Positions 26,645-36,451 are shown, counted from the stretch's first letter. The stretch is DNA of 64,000 nucleotides from Actinokineospora alba (GCF_004362515.1 NZ_SNXU01000001.1:4092001-4156000); one strand, 5' to 3'. Notes: generated from the sequence alone by a model not told the origin. Numbers and translations: made by a program.

Positions 26645-26766
26645 CGCCGGCGGTTTCGCAGGGCGATGAGGCCTACGACGATGGCGGCGACGCAGGCGCC
26701 GATGGATCCGATGGTCAGCCACAGTTCCTCGGTGGCCGACGGGTTCTCGATGGCGAAGGTGAACAC
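26641..26766 (-). CDS. Small single-span membrane protein (hypothetical)
   Basis: 41 codons from GTG 26766. It reads VFTFAIENPSATEELW, then a hydrophobic span LTIGSIGACVAAIVVGLIAL, then RNRRR. The clean hydrophobic helix with a basic tail favours a real small membrane protein. It is divergent from the DUF3046 gene (33 bases apart) and overlaps the Hsp70-like B stop. No strong ribosome site is visible. No family was recognised. Confidence 0.45.
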   Translation of the reverse strand: MFTFAIENPSATEELWLTIGSIGACVAAIVVGLIALRNRRR

Positions 26767-26784
26767 GTGCCCGAGTGTGCCACC

Positions 26785-26790
26785 TACACT
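26785..26790 (+). promoter_or_regulatory. Candidate -10 element, leaderless DUF3046 gene
   Basis: TACACT ends 8 bases before the ATG at 26799; no ribosome site lies between. Confidence 0.4.
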
Positions 26791-26798
26791 CAGCCCCG

Positions 26799-26993
26799 AT
26801 GCGCATCACCGCCTTCCGGTCCCGCCTCGCCGAGGAATTCGGCGCCCAGCGGGCCGACACCATCGCCCACGACCACGTCTTCAGCGTGCTCGGCGGCCGC
26901 ACGGTCGACCAGGCGCTCGACGCCGGGATTCCCACGAAGGAGATCTGGCGGGCCGTCTGCGAGGCCTTCGAGGTCCCGCCCGAGCGGCGCTGA
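26799..26993 (+). CDS. DUF3046 family protein
   Basis: 64 aa (MRITAFRSRL...FEVPPERR), the usual length of DUF3046. This tiny conserved actinobacterial protein is always found just upstream of recA (Rv2738c in M. tuberculosis). The conserved HVFSVLGGRTVDQALDAG segment is intact. ATG 26799 is chosen over an in-frame TTG/GTG further up because of homology and the TANNNT position. Its role is unknown; it may be co-transcribed with recA, although recA has its own SOS promoter. Confidence 0.88.
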   Translation: MRITAFRSRLAEEFGAQRADTIAHDHVFSVLGGRTVDQALDAGIPTKEIWRAVCEAFEVPPERR

Positions 26994-27029
26994 ACGCCGA
27001 CCTACACCATCGGCGTGTCATTACCAGGA

Positions 27030-27045
27030 TCGAACAGGTGTTCGC
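27030..27045. promoter_or_regulatory. SOS (LexA) box of recA
   Basis: TCGAACAGGTGTTCGC matches the LexA consensus at 15 of 16 arm positions. A candidate -10 TACGAT follows directly at 27046-27051, so bound LexA would cover the promoter. The start of recA is 130 bases further on. Confidence 0.85.
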
Positions 27046-27174
27046 TACGATGTTGTCCACATCGGGTCCGCTTGTCCACAGACCGGCGGTGCCTTCCGAG
27101 AAACGTCGGCCCTTGCCCGTAGCGTCGGCGCCGTGAGTACGAAACAGTCTCGAGTCAACCGAGGTGGAACCAAG

Positions 27175-28214
<1,040 letters not shown>

Positions 28215-28215
<1 letters not shown>

Positions 28216-28796
28216 TGGCGGAGCGCAAGTACGCGCGCAGGACTCGGGGGACGGGCGGCGACTCGTCCCCCGAGGAATCGCGTAAGACCGAGGAACAAGA
28301 CCCGGCCGCCAAGGCCCGGGAGATCTGCTACCGCCTGCTCACGGTTCGTTCGAGAACCCGTCAGGAACTCGAACAAGCCTTGCAGCGCAAGGAAATCCCG
28401 GACGACGTCGCCCAGACCGTGCTCGGCAAGTTCGCCGCCATCGGCCTGATCGACGACGAGGCGTTCGCCGAGAGCTGGGTCCGTTCCCGCCACACCTACC
28501 AGGGCTTGGGGCGTCGCGCGCTCGCGATGGAGCTACGCCGCAAGGGCGTGGCCGACGAGGTCGTCGCCGAAGCTGTGGACGCGGTCGACAGCGAGGCCGA
28601 GGACGAACGCGCCCGGCAGTTGGTGCGCAAGAAGCTCGGCGCCATGTCGGGCCTGGAAGACCAGGTCCGCATCCGCAGACTCGTCGGAATGCTGGCCCGC
28701 AAAGGGTATTCGGAGGGCATGGCCTTCCGGGTGGTGCGCGAGGAGCTGTCCGCCTACGGCGGCGACGCGTCCGAGTTGGACACCATTCCGGACTGA
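28215..28796 (+). CDS. recX: RecA regulator RecX
   Basis: 193 aa, starting at GTG 28215, which overlaps the recA stop by one base, the classic recA-recX coupling. It has the three-helix repeats of RecX: AREICYRLLTVRSRTRQELEQAL, FAAIGLIDDEAFAESWVRSR and GRRALAMELRRKGV. RecX binds the RecA filament groove and limits its activity. A charged N-terminal tail of about 35 residues precedes the domain. Confidence 0.95.
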
Positions 28797-28859
28797 GCCG
28801 CGCGGACCGGTCGTGCCAAATGGCGCGACCGCCCGGCGGGTGTCTGCGAAGCTGTCGCG

Positions 28860-29348
28860 GTGAACGAAGACTGGGAACGGCGCACCGCCGAAGCATGGGC
28901 CGCCATCGACAACCACGACGCCGAGACGTTCCGGGCGCTGATCGACACCCTGGCCGACGAACTCCCCGCGGACAGTGCGATCGCGGACTTCGAGCGGGCC
29001 TGCGCGTTCGACTCGACCGGCCACTCGGATCGTGCCGTCCCGCTCTACCGCAAGGCGCTCGACCGCGGTCTGACCGGTGAACGCAGGCGCCGAGCCGTGA
29101 TCCAGCTGTCCAGTTCGCTGCGCAACATCGGCAACCCACAGGAGAGCGTCGACCTGCTGACCGCCGAGCTGAACGCGGGCTCCGACCACCTGGACGACGC
29201 CGTCCGTGCCGTGCTCGCCCTGGCGCTCACCGATCTCGGCCGGGAACGGGAGGCCGTGTCCCTGGCCATCGGTGCCCTCGCCCCGCACCTGCCGAGGTAT
29301 CAGCGCTCCATGGCCAACTACGCCCGCCTGCTGGTGGAAAAGGAGTAG
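28860..29348 (+). CDS. Tetratricopeptide-repeat protein
   Basis: 162 aa from GTG 28860. At least three TPR-type helix pairs are visible: FERACAFDSTGHSDRAVPLYRKAL, AVIQLSSSLRNIGNPQESVDLLTAEL and AVLALALTDLGREREAVSLAI. It is close to the TPR_5 family of small actinobacterial proteins. No signal peptide. It stands alone 63 bases after recX. Its partner is unknown. Confidence 0.85.
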   Translation: MNEDWERRTAEAWAAIDNHDAETFRALIDTLADELPADSAIADFERACAFDSTGHSDRAVPLYRKALDRGLTGERRRRAVIQLSSSLRNIGNPQESVDLLTAELNAGSDHLDDAVRAVLALALTDLGREREAVSLAIGALAPHLPRYQRSMANYARLLVEKE

Positions 29349-29414
29349 ATCAGCTCTTTACGCGCGAATTACTCGCGAGTATCTTTCAGGTTTCGAACCT
29401 GGAGGAGGAACCCG

Positions 29415-31439
29415 ATGATCCGTCCTCGCTTATCCGTCCGAAAGCTGACCGTCGCGGTCGCCGTGCTGCTCGCCGCGGGGGTCACGGCGCTGCCGGGGAT
29501 GGGTCAGGCCGCCCAGAACCCGCCGGGCACTGAAGTCGGGGCGGTGGGCGTGCCGTTCAAGGGAACCCTGCCCGACGGCACGGTCCAGGGCTTCCTCGAC
29601 GCCCACACCCACGTCTTCTCCAACGTCGCGTTCGGCGGGAACGTGGTCTGCGGCAAGCCTTTCGACCCCGCGGGCCCGCAGAAAGCGCTCGTCGACTGCC
29701 CGGACCACTTTCCCAACGGTGAGTTCGCCTGGTTCGAGAACTTCACCAAGACCGGCTCACCGGTCGGCACGCACGACCCGGTCGGGTACCCGACCTTCAA
29801 GGACTGGCCCGCGCACAATTCCCTGACGCACCAACAGGCCTACTACAAGTGGATCGAGCGCGCCTGGCGCGGCGGGCTGCGGCTGATGGTCAACCACCTC
29901 GTCGCGAACCGGCAGCTGTGCGACCTCTACCCGATCAAGAACCAGCCCTGCGGCGAGATGGACTCCATCCGGCTGCAGGCCCGCCTGATGAACGATTTGC
30001 AGAACTACATCGACGCGGAGAACGGCGGCGCGGGCAAGGGCTGGCTGCGAGTCGTACGCGGCCAGGACGAGGCGCGCAGGACCATCGAGGACGGCAAGCT
30101 CGCCGTCCTGCTCGGCGTGGAGACCTCCGAGCCGTTCGGCTGCAGGCAGATCCTCGGGGTCGCCCAGTGCTCGAAGGCCGACATCGACCGCGGACTCGAC
30201 GAGATGCACGCGCTCGGCGTGCGGACGATGTTCGTCTGCCACAAGTACGACAACGCCCTGTGCGGTGTCCGCTTCGACGGCGGCGTAGCCGGGGTGGCGG
30301 TCAACGCGGCCAACTTCCTGGGCACCGGGCAGTTCTGGGACGCCCGCACCTGCACCACCGAGTACTCCGACAACACCGTCGCGGCAGGCGGGACGATCCC
30401 CGACGCGCTCAAGCCGCTGGTGCCGCTCCCGGTCTACCCGCCCGCGCCGCACTGCAACACCCGCGGGCTGACCGACCTCGGCGAGCACATGGTCAAGGGC
30501 ATGATGGCGCGCGGCATGATGGTCGAGGTCGACCACATGAGCGTCAAGGCCGCCGACCGCACCCTCGACCTGCTCGAAGAGGTCCGGTACCCGGGTGTCG
30601 TGTCGTCGCACAGCTGGACCGACACGAAGTACTTCCCGCGGATCTACGCCCTCGGCGGCATGATCGCCCAGTACGGCCACTCCGCGCCGCAGTTCCTCGC
30701 GGGCTGGCAGCAGGGCGAGGGCTACCGCGACCAGCACGGCATCACCGGCTACGGCTTCGGCATCGACGTCAACGGTCTCGGCGGGCTGCCCGGGCCCCGT
30801 CCGGACAACGCGGGCAACGGCGTCACGTACCCGTTCACCTCGGTCGACGGCAGCGTGACGCTGGACCGGCAGCGGATGGGCGAGCGGACCTGGGACGTCA
30901 ACCGGGAGGGCATGGCGCACTACGGCCTGATGCCCGACTGGATCGAGGACATCCGCCGGGTGGCGGGCGACGAGATCGTCCAGGACCTCGTCGGCGGCGC
31001 CGAGGCCTACCTGCGCACCTGGGGGGCCGCCGAGCGGTTCCAGGCCCCCGCCAACCTGGCCCGGGGCGCGACCGCGACGGCTAGTTCGTCGGAGTGGAGC
31101 CCCTGGTACGACTTCCGGCCGCACCGGGCCGTCGACGGCGATCGCGGCACCCGCTGGGCGTCGGGCTGGAGCGACGGCCAGTGGTACCGGATCGATCTAG
31201 GCGCCCAACGTCCGATCAGCCGGGTCGCGTTGCGCTGGGAGGCCGCCTACGGGTCGGCCTACCGGGTCGAGGTGTCCGATGACGGCCAGAGCTGGCGGTC
31301 GGTGGCGGCGGTCGACGGGGCGTCCGGCGGACTCGATGTGGTCTCATTCGCGCCGACTTCGGCCCGTCATGTGAAGGTCCAGGGAGTCCGCAGGGGGACG
31401 AACTACGGCTACTCACTGCGAGAGGTCGGCGTCTACTGA
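29415..31439 (+). CDS. Secreted metal-dependent hydrolase with a C-terminal F5/8C (discoidin-like) domain
   Basis: 674 aa; ATG 29415 follows GGAGGAGG. A signal peptide (about 1-32) is followed by a TIM-barrel amidohydrolase-like region with FLDAHTHVF (Asp62, His64, His66) and later MVEVDHMSVKAAD and VVSSHSWTD, which could complete a metal site as in membrane dipeptidases (M19). Residues about 555-674 (LARGATATASSSEW...) form a coagulation factor 5/8 type C domain, a sugar or surface-binding module. The protein is exported, and a strong terminator follows. Substrate unknown; the M19 comparison is only tentative. Confidence 0.82.
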   Translation: MIRPRLSVRKLTVAVAVLLAAGVTALPGMGQAAQNPPGTEVGAVGVPFKGTLPDGTVQGFLDAHTHVFSNVAFGGNVVCGKPFDPAGPQKALVDCPDHFPNGEFAWFENFTKTGSPVGTHDPVGYPTFKDWPAHNSLTHQQAYYKWIERAWRGGLRLMVNHLVANRQLCDLYPIKNQPCGEMDSIRLQARLMNDLQNYIDAENGGAGKGWLRVVRGQDEARRTIEDGKLAVLLGVETSEPFGCRQILGVAQCSKADIDRGLDEMHALGVRTMFVCHKYDNALCGVRFDGGVAGVAVNAANFLGTGQFWDARTCTTEYSDNTVAAGGTIPDALKPLVPLPVYPPAPHCNTRGLTDLGEHMVKGMMARGMMVEVDHMSVKAADRTLDLLEEVRYPGVVSSHSWTDTKYFPRIYALGGMIAQYGHSAPQFLAGWQQGEGYRDQHGITGYGFGIDVNGLGGLPGPRPDNAGNGVTYPFTSVDGSVTLDRQRMGERTWDVNREGMAHYGLMPDWIEDIRRVAGDEIVQDLVGGAEAYLRTWGAAERFQAPANLARGATATASSSEWSPWYDFRPHRAVDGDRGTRWASGWSDGQWYRIDLGAQRPISRVALRWEAAYGSAYRVEVSDDGQSWRSVAAVDGASGGLDVVSFAPTSARHVKVQGVRRGTNYGYSLREVGVY

Positions 31440-31451
31440 GATCCACTCGGG

Positions 31452-31496
31452 AACTGGCGGGAGCCGTTGCGGCGCAACGGTTCCCGCCAGTTTTTT
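31452..31496 (+). terminator. Strong intrinsic terminator
   Basis: A 19-bp stem (AACTGGCGGG... 31452-31470 with 31474-31492, one G-U pair) and a 3-base loop lead into a run of six T. It ends the hydrolase transcript. The 195-base gap that follows holds the CRP-like site. Confidence 0.9.
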
Positions 31497-31581
31497 GTGT
31501 CCGGTATCACCTGGTGTGTGCCCGAAATCACAAGGGAATATGCTTCTCCGTAGCGGGCCAGTGACCCACCGGTTCGCCCCA

Positions 31582-31597
31582 TGTGGTACTTGTCACA
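31582..31597. promoter_or_regulatory. CRP/GlxR-type binding site upstream of the sdh operon
   Basis: TGTGGTACTTGTCACA matches TGTGANNNNNNTCACA with one mismatch, and the flanks extend the symmetry to ATGTG...CACAT. cAMP receptor proteins of this type control respiratory genes in actinobacteria. It lies 110 bases before the first gene of the cluster. Confidence 0.5.
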
Positions 31598-31691
31598 TCT
31601 GCTGTCGGCAGGCAAAGTCGGCAACGAGCGGGCACCCTCGGTCTACCCACGGCCGGGGTCCGCGAATGGACCGGCGTACGGAGGTGCGTAC

Positions 31692-31973
31692 ATGTCGAGC
31701 ACGGAGATCCACGAACTGCAGCGAACCATCGGCCAGCTGCGGCACTGTGTCGGCGCGCTGCGGGGTCGCTACGGCGACATCCCCGCGGTGCGCAGGCTCA
31801 TGAACGACATCGAACGGCTCGACATCGACTCGAGTGAGTTCTCCGCGACTCCCAGCACGCCCGTGCCCAGGCCCGCGGCCGAAGGCGAGTTCGTCGTCGT
31901 GCCGGACACCCCGTACGACCCCGCCCTGTGGCAGGGAGCCGACGACGAAGGAGTCGGCGGCTACCACCGATAA
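31692..31973 (+). CDS. Small hypothetical protein leading the sdh operon
   Basis: 93 aa; ATG 31692 is well placed after GGAGGTG (about 5 bases). Residues 1-50 (HELQRTIGQLRHCVGALRGRYGDIPAVRRLMNDIERL) are helical and probably form a short coiled coil. The rest is acidic and Pro-rich, ending DDEGVGGYHR. No signal peptide or membrane segment. It sits 81 bases before the succinate dehydrogenase genes in the same direction, so it may be co-transcribed. No family recognised. Confidence 0.7.
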   Translation: MSSTEIHELQRTIGQLRHCVGALRGRYGDIPAVRRLMNDIERLDIDSSEFSATPSTPVPRPAAEGEFVVVPDTPYDPALWQGADDEGVGGYHR

Positions 31974-32054
31974 CCCCCAGGGTCCCCCACCACGAGAGGT
32001 ATCCGACGCGGGCCGCCCCGAGCCCGCGAGGATCGCAACAAAGACGAGGAAACG

Positions 32055-32837
32055 ATGACGTCAGGCGTCGGCGCCCCCAGGCGGGCGCGGATCTCCGCGC
32101 GCACCCTTCGGACGGACCGGTGGTGGCTCCCGCCGCTGCTGACGAACCTCGGCCTGCTGACGTTCGTGGTCTACGCGGGCGCCCGTTCGTTCATGGGCAA
32201 GTGGTACTGGGTCGAGGAGTACGGCTACCTCACGCCGTTCTACTCGCCCTGCCTGAGTGAGTCGTGCCTGCCGGGATCCAGCCACTTCGGCACTCCGCTT
32301 CCGGAGCTGCCGGGCTGGATCCCGCTGGGCTTCGTGGCCCTGCCGTTCCTGCTGGGCTTCCGCCTGACCTGCTACTACTACCGCAAGGCGTACTACCGCT
32401 CGGTGTGGCAGTCCCCGCCCGCCTGCGCGGTCGCCGAGCCGCACGGCAGCTACTCCGGTGAGACCAGGCTGCCGCTGATCGTGCAGAACGCCCACCGGTA
32501 CTTCTTCTACGTCGCGCTGGTCGTCTCGGTGATCAACACCTACGACGCGGTGCTCTCGTTCACCCACGGCGTCGGCCTCGGGTCGCTGGTCCTGTCGATC
32601 AACGTGATCCTGCTCTGGGCGTACACGCTGTCCTGCCACTCGTGCAGGCACATCGCCGGTGGCCGCCTCAAGCACTTCTCCAAGCACCCCGTGCGCTACC
32701 GCGCCTGGACGCTGATCTCCAAGCTGAACGTCCGCCACATGCAGCTGGCGTGGACGACCTTGGCGACGCTGATGCTGACCGACCTCTACGTGATGCTCGT
32801 CGCCAGCGGCGCCATCTCCGACCTGCGGTTCTTCTAG
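32055..32837 (+). CDS. Succinate dehydrogenase membrane-anchor subunit (Sdh1 / Rv0249c type)
   Basis: 260 aa with about five membrane helices: LLTNLGLLTFVVYAGA, LGFVALPFLLGFRLTCYYY, YFFYVALVVSVINTYDAVL, GSLVLSINVILLWAYTLSCHSC and LAWTTLATLMLTDLYVMLV. Several His residues in helices could bind haem. This single large anchor is typical of the actinobacterial Sdh1 complex (Rv0247c-Rv0249c) rather than separate SdhC and SdhD. It feeds electrons from succinate to menaquinone. It is followed by the flavoprotein gene 44 bases downstream. Confidence 0.9.
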   Translation: MTSGVGAPRRARISARTLRTDRWWLPPLLTNLGLLTFVVYAGARSFMGKWYWVEEYGYLTPFYSPCLSESCLPGSSHFGTPLPELPGWIPLGFVALPFLLGFRLTCYYYRKAYYRSVWQSPPACAVAEPHGSYSGETRLPLIVQNAHRYFFYVALVVSVINTYDAVLSFTHGVGLGSLVLSINVILLWAYTLSCHSCRHIAGGRLKHFSKHPVRYRAWTLISKLNVRHMQLAWTTLATLMLTDLYVMLVASGAISDLRFF

Positions 32838-32881
32838 AAGACCCGCCCTCCCCACCACAGTTTGTCTTTCGAGAGGATCCA

Positions 32882-34795
32882 ATGAGTCAGGTCGAGCGGC
32901 ACTCCTACGACGTCGTCGTCGTCGGAGCGGGCGGCGCGGGGCTCCGCGCGGTGATCGAGGCCCGCCAGCGCGGGTTGCGCGTGGCGGTCGTGTGCAAGTC
33001 GTTGTTCGGTAAGGCCCACACCGTGATGGCCGAGGGCGGCTGCGCGGCGTCGATGGGCAACGCCAACTCCAACGACAACTGGCAGGTCCACTTCCGCGAC
33101 ACCATGCGCGGCGGCAAGTTCCTCAACAACTGGCGCATGGCCGAGCTGCACGCCCGGGAGGCGCCGGACCGCGTCTGGGAGCTGGAGACCTATGGCGCGC
33201 TGTTCGACCGCACCGAGGACGGCCGGATCAGCCAGCGCAACTTCGGCGGCCACACGTACCCGCGGCTGGCGCACGTCGGCGACCGGACCGGCCTCGAGCT
33301 GATCCGCACCATGCAGCAGAAGATCGTCTCGCTGCAGCAGGAGGACTTCGCCGAGACCGGTGACTACGAGGCGCGGATCAAGGTCTTCGCCGAGGTCACC
33401 ATCACCGAGCTGGTCAAAGATGACGGCCGCATCGCGGGTGCGTTCGGCTACTACCGCGAGACCGGCCGGTTCGTGCTGTTCGAGGCCCCGGCCGTGGTGC
33501 TCGCGACCGGCGGCATCGGCAAGTCGTTCAAGGTCACGTCGAACTCCTGGGAGTACACCGGCGACGGCCACGCGCTGGCCATGCGCGCGGGCGCGACCCT
33601 GATCAACATGGAGTTCGTCCAGTTCCACCCGACCGGCATGGTCTGGCCGCCCAGCGTGAAGGGCATCCTGGTCACGGAGGGCGTGCGCGGCGACGGCGGC
33701 GTGCTGAAGAACTCCGAGGGCAAGCGCTTCATGTTCGAGTACGTCCCCGAGGTGTTCAAGGGGCAGTACGCGGAGACCGAGGAAGAAGCCGACCGCTGGT
33801 ACACCGACCAGGAGAACAACCGGCGCACGCCCGACCTGCTGCCCCGTGACGAGGTCGCTCGCGCGATCAACTCCGAGGTCAAGGCGGGCCGCGGCTCACC
33901 GCACGGCGGCGTCTATCTCGACATCGCGAGCAGGCTGCCCGCCGAGGAGATCAAGAAGCGGCTGCCCTCGATGTACCACCAGTTCAAGGAACTGGCCGAT
34001 GTGGACATCACCGCGGAGCCGATGGAGGTCGGTCCCACCTGTCACTACGTGATGGGCGGCATCGAGGTCGACCCGGACACCGCGGCGGCGAGCGTCCCCG
34101 GCCTGTTCGCCGCGGGTGAATGCTCCGGCGGCATGCACGGCTCCAACCGGCTCGGTGGCAACTCGCTGTCGGACCTGCTGGTGTTCGGCAGGCGCGCGGG
34201 TCTCGGCGCGGCGTCCTATGTGGAGTCGCTGGAGTCGCGGCCGACGGTGTCGCAGTCCGATGTGGACGCGGCGGCGGAGATGGCGCTCTCGCCGTTCGAC
34301 CCGCCCACCGAGGGCGTCGAGGAGAACCCGTACACGCTGCAGAACGAGCTGCAGCAGTCGATGAACGACCTGGTCGGCATCATCCGCAAGTCGGAGGAGA
34401 TCGAGCAGGCGCTGGAGAAGCTCGCCGAGATCCGCTCGCGCATCCGCAACGTCACCGTCGAGGGCCACCGGCAGTTCAACCCGGGCTGGCACCTCGCGAT
34501 CGACCTGCGCAACATGCTGATGGTCAGCGAGTGCGTCGCCCGCGCGGCCCTGATCCGCACGGAGAGCCGCGGCGGCCACACCCGCGACGACCACCCCGGG
34601 CTTGACGCGCAGTGGCGCAACAAGCTTTTGGTGTGCAGCGCGAAGAACGATGACCCGGTCGTTCCTGGTGTCGAGGTGACGCCGAAGGAGCAGTTGCCGA
34701 TGCGGCAGGACCTGATCGAGCTCTTCGAACTGCCTGAGCTGGAGAAGTACTACACCGAGGACGAGCTGGGCAGCCACCCGGGAAGGACGGCCTGA
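32882..34795 (+). CDS. sdhA: Succinate dehydrogenase flavoprotein subunit (Sdh1 type)
   Basis: 637 aa; ATG 32882 follows GAGAGGA. It has an FAD-binding Rossmann motif VVVGAGGAGLRAVIEA, the HTVMAEGGCAAS segment whose His carries covalent FAD in this family, and the active-site EFVQFHPTGM and LGGNSLSDLLVFG regions. The enzyme oxidises succinate to fumarate on the cytoplasmic side of the membrane complex. The stop is one base before the iron-sulfur subunit start. The sequence resembles Rv0248c more than Rv3318. Confidence 0.95.
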   Translation: MSQVERHSYDVVVVGAGGAGLRAVIEARQRGLRVAVVCKSLFGKAHTVMAEGGCAASMGNANSNDNWQVHFRDTMRGGKFLNNWRMAELHAREAPDRVWELETYGALFDRTEDGRISQRNFGGHTYPRLAHVGDRTGLELIRTMQQKIVSLQQEDFAETGDYEARIKVFAEVTITELVKDDGRIAGAFGYYRETGRFVLFEAPAVVLATGGIGKSFKVTSNSWEYTGDGHALAMRAGATLINMEFVQFHPTGMVWPPSVKGILVTEGVRGDGGVLKNSEGKRFMFEYVPEVFKGQYAETEEEADRWYTDQENNRRTPDLLPRDEVARAINSEVKAGRGSPHGGVYLDIASRLPAEEIKKRLPSMYHQFKELADVDITAEPMEVGPTCHYVMGGIEVDPDTAAASVPGLFAAGECSGGMHGSNRLGGNSLSDLLVFGRRAGLGAASYVESLESRPTVSQSDVDAAAEMALSPFDPPTEGVEENPYTLQNELQQSMNDLVGIIRKSEEIEQALEKLAEIRSRIRNVTVEGHRQFNPGWHLAIDLRNMLMVSECVARAALIRTESRGGHTRDDHPGLDAQWRNKLLVCSAKNDDPVVPGVEVTPKEQLPMRQDLIELFELPELEKYYTEDELGSHPGRTA

Positions 34796-34796
34796 G

Positions 34797-35552
34797 GTGT
34801 CGTACAAGGCGAAGTTCAAGATCTGGCGCGGCGACGACCAGACCGGGGAGCTGCACGACTACCTCATCGAGGTGAACGAGGGCGAGGTCGTCCTCGACAT
34901 CATCCACCGGTTGCAGGCCACCGCCGCGCCCGACCTCGCGGTCCGCTGGAACTGCAAGGCGGGCAAGTGCGGCTCGTGCTCGGCGGAGATCAACGGCAGG
35001 CCGAAGCTGCTGTGCATGACCCGGATGTCCACGTTCACCGAGGACGAGGTCATCACGGTCACGCCGCTGCGCGCCTTCCCGGTGATCCGCGACCTGGTGA
35101 CCGACGTGTCCTTCAACTACCAGAAGGCCCGCGAGATCCCGTCCTTCACCCCGCCGCCGGGCCTTGAGCCGGGCGAGTACCGGATGAAGCAGGTCGACGT
35201 CGAGCGCTCGCAGGAATTCCGCAAGTGCATCGAGTGCTTCCTGTGCCAGGACACGTGTCACGTGATCCGCGACCACGAGGACAACAAGGAGTCCTTCGCG
35301 GGCCCGCGTTTCCTCATGCGGATCGCCGAGTTGGAGATGCACCCGCTGGACTCCGCGGACCGGGTCCGCGAGGCGCAGGACGACCACGGTCTGGGCTACT
35401 GCAACATCACCAAGTGCTGCACCGAGGTCTGCCCGGAAGGCATCAAGATCACCGACAACGCGCTCATCCCGATGAAGGAGCGCGTCGCCGACCGTAAGTA
35501 CGACCCGATCGTCTGGCTGGGCAGCAAGCTGTTCAAGCGCGAGAAGGCGTGA
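34797..35552 (+). CDS. sdhB: Succinate dehydrogenase iron-sulfur subunit (Sdh1 type)
   Basis: 251 aa from GTG 34797. The [2Fe-2S] cysteines are C53, C58, C61 and C73. The [4Fe-4S]/[3Fe-4S] group lies in CIECFLCQDTC (144-154) and CNITKCCTEVCPEG (202-214). It passes electrons from the flavoprotein to the membrane quinone site. The last 20 bases overlap the end of the convergent EamA gene. Confidence 0.95.
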   Translation: MSYKAKFKIWRGDDQTGELHDYLIEVNEGEVVLDIIHRLQATAAPDLAVRWNCKAGKCGSCSAEINGRPKLLCMTRMSTFTEDEVITVTPLRAFPVIRDLVTDVSFNYQKAREIPSFTPPPGLEPGEYRMKQVDVERSQEFRKCIECFLCQDTCHVIRDHEDNKESFAGPRFLMRIAELEMHPLDSADRVREAQDDHGLGYCNITKCCTEVCPEGIKITDNALIPMKERVADRKYDPIVWLGSKLFKREKA

Positions 35553-36444
35553 GCTCCGGGGCTTCCGGAAGCTGAGTGCGGCTTCCGGAAGCCCTGGCCA
35601 GCACCACCTGGGCGGCGACGATGCCGACGAGCATCACGACCGAGCCGACGAGCTGAACGGGCGTCAGCAGTTCGCCGAGGAGCACCGCGGCCAGCCCGGC
35701 GCCCACCAGGATCTCCACGCACGAGATGAGGCTCGCCGCGGTCGACGAGATCGTGCGCTGCCCCAGTGCGCTGAGCAGGACCGCCGTGGCCATGCCCACG
35801 ACACCGATCCACGTCAGCAGGAACCAGTCCGTCGCGTCCACCCGGTCGAACGGGAACGGCGCCAGGGGAAGCAGGCTCACCGCGCCGACGCAGGCGCCCC
35901 AGGTGGTGAGGACCAGCGGGTCGTGCACGCGGAGACCGTGTTCGGCCAACAGGAACCGGCCCGCCAGCGTCGCCGCCGCCACCATGGCGGTGAGCAGGCC
36001 GAGAACGTCCAAGGACATCGTCGTCCACACCTGGCTGACCAAGGCCAGACCCAGCAGGGTCGTCCCGATCCCCACCCACAGCGTGCCCGGCAGCCGGGTG
36101 CGCCGGACGAAGCGGATCCAGAGTGCGATCAGCACCGGGGCCAGGTATTCGATCAGCAGCGTGATCCCGACGGGCAGCCGGGTGATCGCGAACGTGTAGC
36201 TGACCTGGTTGAGAGACAACGTGAACACGCCGTAGAGGCCGAGCAGCCACCAATGTCGATAGTGGATGCGAAGGCTCCGCCGAGTGGCCACGGCCAGGAG
36301 CAGCAGGGCGACCGCGCCGATGGTCATGCGGCCCTGGATCACGTTGACCGCCGACAGCCCCGACCCGGCGAGCATTTTCAGCATGGGGGCGGAACTCCCC
36401 ATGGCCACCGCGCCGAAAGCGGCGAGCACCAGCCCTCGTCTCAT
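35533..36444 (-). CDS. EamA-family (DMT) exporter
   Basis: 303 aa from ATG 36444; an ATG at 36471 would add nine residues, but TAGCGT lies exactly 7 bases before 36444 and favours the shorter form. Ten hydrophobic helices in two EamA halves are visible (first half to about 150, second from TMSLDVLGLLTAMVAAATLAG on). Such proteins export amino acids or other small metabolites. It is divergent from an Lrp/AsnC gene that probably controls it. The 3' end contains two copies of GCTTCCGGAAGC (35561-35572, 35581-35592), each a perfect palindrome. Confidence 0.9.
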   Translation of the reverse strand: MRRGLVLAAFGAVAMGSSAPMLKMLAGSGLSAVNVIQGRMTIGAVALLLLAVATRRSLRIHYRHWWLLGLYGVFTLSLNQVSYTFAITRLPVGITLLIEYLAPVLIALWIRFVRRTRLPGTLWVGIGTTLLGLALVSQVWTTMSLDVLGLLTAMVAAATLAGRFLLAEHGLRVHDPLVLTTWGACVGAVSLLPLAPFPFDRVDATDWFLLTWIGVVGMATAVLLSALGQRTISSTAASLISCVEILVGAGLAAVLLGELLTPVQLVGSVVMLVGIVAAQVVLARASGSRTQLPEAPELTPSRA

Positions 36445-36451
36445 GTCCGCG

